Below, piece after piece: positions 6,528 through 10,538 of a stretch of 10,538 nt of DNA. Source of the stretch: Thermoplasmata archaeon. Lineage in GTDB: Archaea > Thermoplasmatota > Thermoplasmata > UBA184. The position numbers were made by a program, and so were the translations under genes. The DNA lies in assembly GCA_027314845.1 (NCBI GenBank), contig DAHVAA010000041.1:1-10538 (forward strand). Reading direction: 5' to 3'. The first letter of the stretch is position 1; the number at the start of each line of letters is the position of its first letter. The notes beneath the pieces were generated by a model that was not told the DNA's origin, ran no database searches, and was given only the letters and a program-made list of their open reading frames with translations.

Positions 6528-7453
6528 GGCGCCACCTCCCGAGGTCGCTCGAGCCGCGCGAGGAAAAGGTCCTCGATCGTCCGGACGGATCGGCCGAGGT
6601 GCCGGAGCGGGGTGCCCGACTCGAGCGCGGCCTCGAACACCGGCCGGGTGTTCCCCTCGTGGAGCGTGACTCGGATCCCATGGTCGATCGGAACCGGGTC
6701 GAGACCACGCGCGGTGAGGGCCCGGAGGAACGCGCTCGCGTCACCCGATACCCGGACGACGGTCTCGGCGTCATCCCGGGCGAGCAGGTGCGCCACCGGC
6801 CCGGCATCGAGCAGACGACCGGCGTTGAGGAGCACGACCTGGTCGCACAGCCCCTCGGCGTCCGGCAGGAGGTGTGTGGAGAGTACGAAGCTGTGACCGG
6901 GGATCTTCGCGAGGGCCCGCAGGAGCGCGAGCATCTCCTCCCGGCCTCGCGGGTCGAGTCCCGAGGTCGGCTCGTCAAGGAAACAGAGCGGCGGGTCGTG
7001 CACGATCGCCTGCGCGAGCTTCACCCGCTGACGCATTCCGACCGAGTACTCGCGGATCCGGCGGTAGCGCTGCTCCTCAAGCCCGACGAACTCGAGCACG
7101 TCGTGCGCGCGGCCCATCGCGGCCTCCCGGGGCAGCCCGCTGACCTGGGCCATGTACGCGACGAACCCGACCCCGGTCATGTCGGGGATCAGGCAGTCGT
7201 GTTCGGGCATGTACCCGATCCGCTCCCGGACCTCGAGCGGGGTCCGGCGCGTGTCGAACCCGAGCACCGACAGCGAGCCCTGGTCGGGAACGAGAAGACC
7301 GAGGAGGAGCCGCAGGAGCGTGGTCTTTCCCGAGCCGTTCGGGCCGACGAGACCGATCGTACCGGGAGCGCATTCGACGGTCAGGTTCGAAAGCGCCTCG
7401 ACCGGCCCGAACCGCTTGGTCACCGACTCGACGCGGATCAGACCGTTCGGCAA
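6524..7453 (-). CDS. ABC transporter ATPase (first cassette)
   Basis: A 309-residue ATP-binding subunit in the CcmA/NatA group. Motifs: Walker A GPNGSGKT (37-44), signature YSVGMRQ (136-142), Walker B LCFLDE (156-161), D-loop GLD (165-167) and switch histidine H194 in STH, then a C-terminal regulatory-type domain. All key residues for ATP hydrolysis are present. The start is uncertain: there is no ATG or GTG near the domain beginning, so TTG at 7453 (giving MPNGLIRVESVTKRFG) is chosen. The frame stays open to about 7654, but the extra residues are R/P/G-rich and unlike protein. CTATAG about 30 bases upstream of the TTG is a weak TATA candidate for the operon. It is the first gene of the four-gene exporter operon. 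The family call is firm; the start is tentative. Confidence 0.88.
   Translation of the reverse strand: MPNGLIRVESVTKRFGPVEALSNLTVECAPGTIGLVGPNGSGKTTLLRLLLGLLVPDQGSLSVLGFDTRRTPLEVRERIGYMPEHDCLIPDMTGVGFVAYMAQVSGLPREAAMGRAHDVLEFVGLEEQRYRRIREYSVGMRQRVKLAQAIVHDPPLCFLDEPTSGLDPRGREEMLALLRALAKIPGHSFVLSTHLLPDAEGLCDQVVLLNAGRLLDAGPVAHLLARDDAETVVRVSGDASAFLRALTARGLDPVPIDHGIRVTLHEGNTRPVFEAALESGTPLRHLGRSVRTIEDLFLARLERPREVAP
6532..6540 (-). promoter_or_regulatory. Strong Shine-Dalgarno site for the first permease
   Basis: On the minus strand GGGAGGTGG lies four bases before GTG 6527. It matches the usual anti-Shine-Dalgarno target GGAGGTG and sits inside the end of the upstream ATPase gene. It fixes the permease start and shows that internal genes of this operon use leader-type initiation. 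Confidence 0.7.
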
Positions 7454-7721
7454 CGCTGCGCCCGCGGTACCAAGTCCGGCTCGACTATAGCTGCTCGGAG
7501 AGGGTGCGCCGTTTTCTGAGGTCGCACGAGAGGCTCTTGAATCGGCGCTTATGCCCCTGCCCCAACGCCCGAACCTTGGACGCGGAAAGGATCGGGGTCG
7601 TGCCGCTCTTCTTCGACCCGGTCGGTTTCTCCCGCTGGGCCCTCGCCGGCCCAACAGCGACGCCCGACGCCCCCGGTCACGAGAGCCGCTGAGCGCCTCG
7701 ACTGGGGGCCGGCCTTTGCCG
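7454..7721. other. Intergenic region of ambiguous coding content
   Basis: This 268-base stretch lies between the HAD gene and the exporter operon, both on the minus strand. A plus-strand frame (GTG 7504 to TGA 7692, 62 codons) has mostly G/C third positions from about 7560 on, but GGAGAGG abuts its start and the product resembles nothing I know. A minus-strand frame (about 7676 to a TAG near 7487) shares the same third positions and gives a lysine/arginine-rich product with no usable start. So the third-position bias does not decide between strands. It may contain a small gene, a decayed gene or the promoter of the exporter operon (weak CTATAG near 7486-7491). Confidence 0.35.
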
Positions 7722-8519
7722 TCAGCGCGTACCCAGGATGAACCCAGGGACGTCCGCCCAGCGGCGCACCCGTTCGAGGTTCGGGCCGTTCACCCCGACC
7801 AGCTCCCGCAGGCGGGCAGGCTCGTGCCGGTGGAGCCCCGTGTAGAGCAGCGGCGTCAGCCCCGCCCGGCGGGCCCCGAGTACGTCGTAGCGGAGGTCCC
7901 CCACGTGCGCCGACTCCGCCGGCCTACAGCCGAGCTCCCGCACTGCCGTGCGGAACGGCTCGGGCCGCGGTTTCGACCACGGATGCTCGGAGGAGAGTAC
8001 CAGGGAGGAGAAGGAATCGAGCAGCCCGCGCGAGGCGAGGAGGCGGCGCAGCCCGGCCCCCGTCTCGTGGAGGAGGTTCGAAACGACCCCCAACCGGATC
8101 CCGGCGTCCCCGAGTCGCGCGAGCGCGGCCGGCGCCCCCGGCGCGACCCGGATCGGGAACTCATCGATCAGCCCGTCCAACCCTTCCGTAATCGTGTCGG
8201 CCTCCACGGGAACGCCCGAGCGATGGGTCAATTCGCTCGCTTGCGCTGCGATCGTCGGTGTATGCCCGTGGGCTTCGGCATCGGCCGCCCACCCTTCGAC
8301 CCATCGAACGTTCGCCGTAGCCTCGCGACGTGTCTGACCCGCTCGCCGCAGCGGAGCCGACCAGACCCGGACTCGCGCCCGGTCGAGCCGTAGCTGGTCG
8401 GGTATGTTGAGGTAGAGCAGCGTATACCACACGTCGGAGGTCAGCGCGCGGACGGGCGGCCGGCCCCCCGAGGCGGGGCGGTGCGCCGTCCGGCGCGAGC
8501 CGTGGCCCGAGGGCCTCAT
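7722..8519 (-). CDS. HAD-superfamily hydrolase with atypical motif I
   Basis: A 265-residue haloacid-dehalogenase superfamily protein. Motif I is SDVWYTLL (28-35): the nucleophile D29 is kept, but the second Asp of DxDxT is Trp (W31). Motif II is GVVSN (S147), motif III lysine is in SKPRPEPF (K183), and motif IV is VGDLRYDVLGA (D208, D212). A helical cap region lies between about 37 and 120. HAD phosphatases use the second Asp as acid/base, whereas dehalogenases and some archaeal FDVWxTL proteins lack it, so a simple phosphatase role is doubtful. ATG at 8519 overlaps the glycosyltransferase stop (ATGA), indicating translational coupling. Residues 1-23 are a basic, low-complexity extension, and no better downstream start was found. 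Superfamily call firm; reaction unknown. Confidence 0.87.
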   Translation of the reverse strand: MRPSGHGSRRTAHRPASGGRPPVRALTSDVWYTLLYLNIPDQLRLDRARVRVWSAPLRRAGQTRREATANVRWVEGWAADAEAHGHTPTIAAQASELTHRSGVPVEADTITEGLDGLIDEFPIRVAPGAPAALARLGDAGIRLGVVSNLLHETGAGLRRLLASRGLLDSFSSLVLSSEHPWSKPRPEPFRTAVRELGCRPAESAHVGDLRYDVLGARRAGLTPLLYTGLHRHEPARLRELVGVNGPNLERVRRWADVPGFILGTR

Positions 8520-9898
8520 CGCAGCCGGGCCCCCAGCTCCTTGCCTTCGCGGAGACCGCTGTAGGCATACACGCGGACCGCTCGCTCGAAGATCTCCCGC
8601 AGACGCGGGGCGGCCCGCTGGACGGTGCATCGTCGCGCCGTCAACGCGCCGGCTTCGCCCATGCGTCGCGCGATCTCGGGATGGGCCAGCAGTCGGTCGA
8701 GCGCGCGGGCCATGGCGGGGACGGACTCGGGGGGGAAGGTGAATCCGTTGACGTCGTCGTCGACGAGTTCGGCGACGCCAGCTCCCTCGCTCACGACGAT
8801 CGGGAGCCCGTGGAACCACGCTTCCACCGCGACCAGGCCGAACCCCTCCCACGGCGCCGGGTGGACGAACACTTCGGCGGCGGAGTACGCGGCCTGCAGC
8901 TCGTCCTCGCTGACCGAGCCGGTGAAGACCACGGACTGCTCGAGCTTCAGGTGGCGGAGCTTCTGGTGCAACCGGGCGAGCCAGCGCTCGGCCTTGTTGT
9001 CGCCGGAGCCCCGGGGGATCGAGCGGGTCGAGAAGCTGCCGCCTCCGACCAGGACCAGTCGCGCCGTCGGGTGGCGCCGCCGGACCTGGGCGAAGGCTTC
9101 AAGCAACTGGTCCTGCCGTTTCACCGGGTCCATCCGGGCGACCGAGAGGATGATCGGGTCGCTGATCCCGATATCGTAGCGGTGGCGGAACGCTTCGACC
9201 TCCTGGGCGGTGGCGCTGCGCTGGGTCGAAGGGTCGATGTAGGGATAGACCTGGAACGCCCGGCCGTGGAAGCCGGCGCGGATCAGCTCTTCGAGGCCCG
9301 CGCGGGTGCTCACGACGATCCCATCGAACCCCTCCATCGACTTCAGGAAGAAGCGGCGCACCGGTTCGGGGTAGCCCTTGAGGTCGACCGGAATGTGCCA
9401 GCGCAGGAGCGACGGGGCCGCCGACCCAACGAGGCCCCCTACCAGCACCTGCTGAAAATCGTTCACGTAGACCAGGTCGTAGTCTCGGGCGCGCTCGAGA
9501 AGCCGGACGGCGGTCCGGAAGTTGTACTCCGCGAACCCCACATAGTCCGAGATCGGGAAGTGGTACTCGAGCGGCGTGTGGAAAGAGCGCCAGACCGACT
9601 CCTTGAATCGGCCGTACGCCGCCCGGGTCGCGGGGCCGAGCGTGAGGGTCTCGAGCAGGTATCCGTCATCCGTGCGCAGGTGGTCCGGGAGGTCCGGGGC
9701 GCTCATCGACACCCAGCGCGGGTCCGGCGCGACCCAGTGGCCCACCGACTCCCGGAGGAGCGCGCGCATCATCGGCACGACCCCGCCGACGTTCGGAACG
9801 TAGTCGACCCCGAGACGCCAGACCTTGCGCCGGCCCGGCGTCGCGCCCGGCAGCGGCCGGATCGGCGGCGTTTGTGAAGTGATGCACAGCCGGATCAC
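8516..9898 (-). CDS. GT4-family glycosyltransferase
   Basis: A 460-residue GT-B fold, GT4-type retaining glycosyltransferase that would transfer a sugar from a nucleotide sugar. The N-terminal domain begins ITSQTPPIR (6-14) and contains GVDYVPNVGGVVPMM, a glycine-rich acceptor-side loop. The C-terminal domain has SVARMDPVKR (252-261; R255 and K260 expected to contact the donor phosphates) and the E-x7-E motif EGFGLVAVE (E351, E359). LRWHIPVDLKGY and VYPYIDP recall the trehalose-synthase (TreT) branch of GT4, but this is not enough to name a product. GTG at 9898 is the start: GGAGA lies six bases upstream and the domain begins at once. The frame is open further upstream, but that part is low-complexity. 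The stop overlaps the HAD start, so the two proteins probably act together. There is no membrane segment, so a cytosolic or membrane-associated location is expected. Confidence 0.9.
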   Translation of the reverse strand: MIRLCITSQTPPIRPLPGATPGRRKVWRLGVDYVPNVGGVVPMMRALLRESVGHWVAPDPRWVSMSAPDLPDHLRTDDGYLLETLTLGPATRAAYGRFKESVWRSFHTPLEYHFPISDYVGFAEYNFRTAVRLLERARDYDLVYVNDFQQVLVGGLVGSAAPSLLRWHIPVDLKGYPEPVRRFFLKSMEGFDGIVVSTRAGLEELIRAGFHGRAFQVYPYIDPSTQRSATAQEVEAFRHRYDIGISDPIILSVARMDPVKRQDQLLEAFAQVRRRHPTARLVLVGGGSFSTRSIPRGSGDNKAERWLARLHQKLRHLKLEQSVVFTGSVSEDELQAAYSAAEVFVHPAPWEGFGLVAVEAWFHGLPIVVSEGAGVAELVDDDVNGFTFPPESVPAMARALDRLLAHPEIARRMGEAGALTARRCTVQRAAPRLREIFERAVRVYAYSGLREGKELGARLR

Positions 9899-10095
9899 GC
9901 GAGGTCTCCAGCAGCGTCCGCCTCGCCCTCGAGCACCCGGAGTCGGGCGGCTCCGGCCGGAGAGCGCAGGGACGAAACGGGGCGGATGGGTTCTGCTCCG
10001 TTCCGAGGAACCGTACCTCGGACAAAAACCTTCGCACCCCCGGCCCCGATCGAGTGGGCGGACCGTCAGGGCCCTCGGGGGGGCGAAATACCCCG
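9899..10095. promoter_or_regulatory. Divergent promoter region with palindromes
   Basis: This spacer of about 200 bases separates the leftward glycosyltransferase from the rightward methyltransferase. GTTCC-GA-GGAAC (10000-10011) is a perfect palindrome, and TCCGAGG/CCTCGGA (10002-10008 and 10016-10022) forms an overlapping 7-base stem, so two exclusive structures share the same bases. No good TATA box is seen. A regulator site serving both genes is a reasonable inference. Confidence 0.4.
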
Positions 10096-10538
10096 GTGGG
10101 TTCGCCCGCGTTGACCTTGCTGAAGACCTCCGCGGCGTTCGATGCGATCTCCCGCCGGTACGATGCGACGCGCGCACCGCTCGACGAGGCGACCTGTGGC
10201 CGGGTCGCGTCCGCCCTCCGCGGCGCCGGCGCGAATTCGCTGGTCGAGGTCGGAGTGGGTACCGGACGGATCGCCGCGCCGCTGATCGCGCACGGGTTCG
10301 AGCTCACCGGCGTGGACCCCTCGCTGGGGATGCTCCGCACGGCTCGCGAGAAACAGGTCACGCGGCTCGTCCGAGGGGACGCGGCCCGCCTTCCGTTCGC
10401 CGACCGATCGTTCGACCTCGCTCTCTTCGTGCACGTGCTCCACCTGGTCGACGATCCGCTCGCGGCGCTCCGCGAGGGAGAACGGGTCGGACGCCTCGGG
10501 GCGGCGGCCCTGGTCGAGCCGGCCGATGCCGGTCGGCC
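10096..10538 (+). CDS. Class I SAM methyltransferase, N-terminal part (runs off right edge)
   Basis: The 147 visible residues match the Methyltransf_11/UbiE-like group of S-adenosylmethionine methyltransferases. YDATRAP (22-28) is the common N-terminal element, motif I is VEVGVGTGRIA (50-60), GVDPS (72-76) ends strand 2 with the ribose-binding Asp, GDAARLPFADRSFD (94-107) covers motifs II-III, and FVHVLHLVDDP (111-121) is the typical motif after strand 4. The C-terminal part is outside the window, so the substrate cannot be judged. The start is uncertain: GTG 10096 and TTG 10111 are both in frame, and a run of seven G lies about 12 bases before the GTG. It is not closely similar to the other methyltransferase in this window. 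It is divergent from the glycosyltransferase across a palindrome-bearing spacer. The family call is firm. Confidence 0.88.
   Translation, partial: MGSPALTLLKTSAAFDAISRRYDATRAPLDEATCGRVASALRGAGANSLVEVGVGTGRIAAPLIAHGFELTGVDPSLGMLRTAREKQVTRLVRGDAARLPFADRSFDLALFVHVLHLVDDPLAALREGERVGRLGAAALVEPADAGR

Noticed and set aside
5707..6978. Upstream extension of the second ATPase frame (about 735 residues in all)
   Set aside because: It lies inside the first permease and ATPase in another frame and is R/S/P/G-rich; the ATGA junction, GAGGTGG site and domain start all point to ATG 5706.
8520..8852. Longer N-terminus for the HAD protein
   Set aside because: It would lie within the glycosyltransferase coding end; the four-base stop/start overlap at 8516-8519 is the natural start.
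9899..10177. Longer N-terminus for the glycosyltransferase
   Set aside because: The extra residues are R/P/S-rich and cross the divergent promoter and the opposite methyltransferase start; GTG 9898 has a well-spaced GGAGA.
1..10538. Mobile element, CRISPR array or defence island
   Set aside because: No transposase, integrase, terminal inverted repeats, regularly spaced repeats, nuclease or toxin-antitoxin motifs were seen on either strand.

Overview
The window is GC-rich (about two thirds G+C by eye, with strongly G/C third codon positions) and looks archaeal, but this is an inference. The supporting signs are TTTATAAA/TTATAAAC TATA-type boxes in an otherwise GC-rich intergenic stretch, a secreted protein with eight N-x-S/T sequons and a C-terminal membrane anchor, Shine-Dalgarno sites of the GGAGGTG type, and frequent GTG/TTG starts. 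A high-GC Thermoplasmatota-like genome fits, but no single gene settles the lineage.

Layout, left to right. (1) Bases 1-373 on the minus strand hold the N-terminal third of a pyruvate kinase that runs off the left edge. (2) Bases 374-1053 contain no convincing gene; two TATA-like boxes lie at 496-525. (3) Bases 1054-2408 (plus) encode a signal-peptide surface protein, broken in this sequence by a -1 frameshift in a GGGG run at 2124-2127; the two parts rejoin into a sensible 451-residue protein. (4) A short convergent spacer with nested inverted repeats leads to a minus-strand methyltransferase (2472-3209) that strongly resembles the aminosugar N,N-dimethyltransferases DesVI/TylM1. (5) A 388-base divergent spacer carries three copies of GGGGTCCT and a G-tract, and precedes a DUF488/YeaO-family gene (3598-4008, plus). 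(6) A tightly packed minus-strand operon (7453 down to 3998) encodes ATPase-permease-ATPase-permease, two paralogous ABC-2 type cassettes with stop/start overlaps at every junction. (7) Bases 7454-7721 are of unclear content. (8) Upstream on the same strand, a GT4 glycosyltransferase (9898-8516) overlaps an HAD-superfamily gene (8519-7722) by four bases. (9) After a divergent promoter region with a GTTCC-GA-GGAAC palindrome, a class I SAM methyltransferase starts on the plus strand and runs off the right edge.

How the genes may work together: a glycosyltransferase, an HAD protein, an aminosugar-type methyltransferase, two ABC-2 exporter cassettes and a sequon-rich surface protein are all compatible with cell-envelope or glycan biology. 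No complete pathway is visible, and the genes are spread over at least three transcription units, so this theme is only suggestive. I found no convincing mobile element, CRISPR array, tRNA or rRNA. I do not see a clearly new multi-gene system. The most notable points are the repairable frameshift in the surface gene, the duplicated exporter operon, the octamer repeats before the DUF488 gene, and active-site departures in the pyruvate kinase and HAD proteins.
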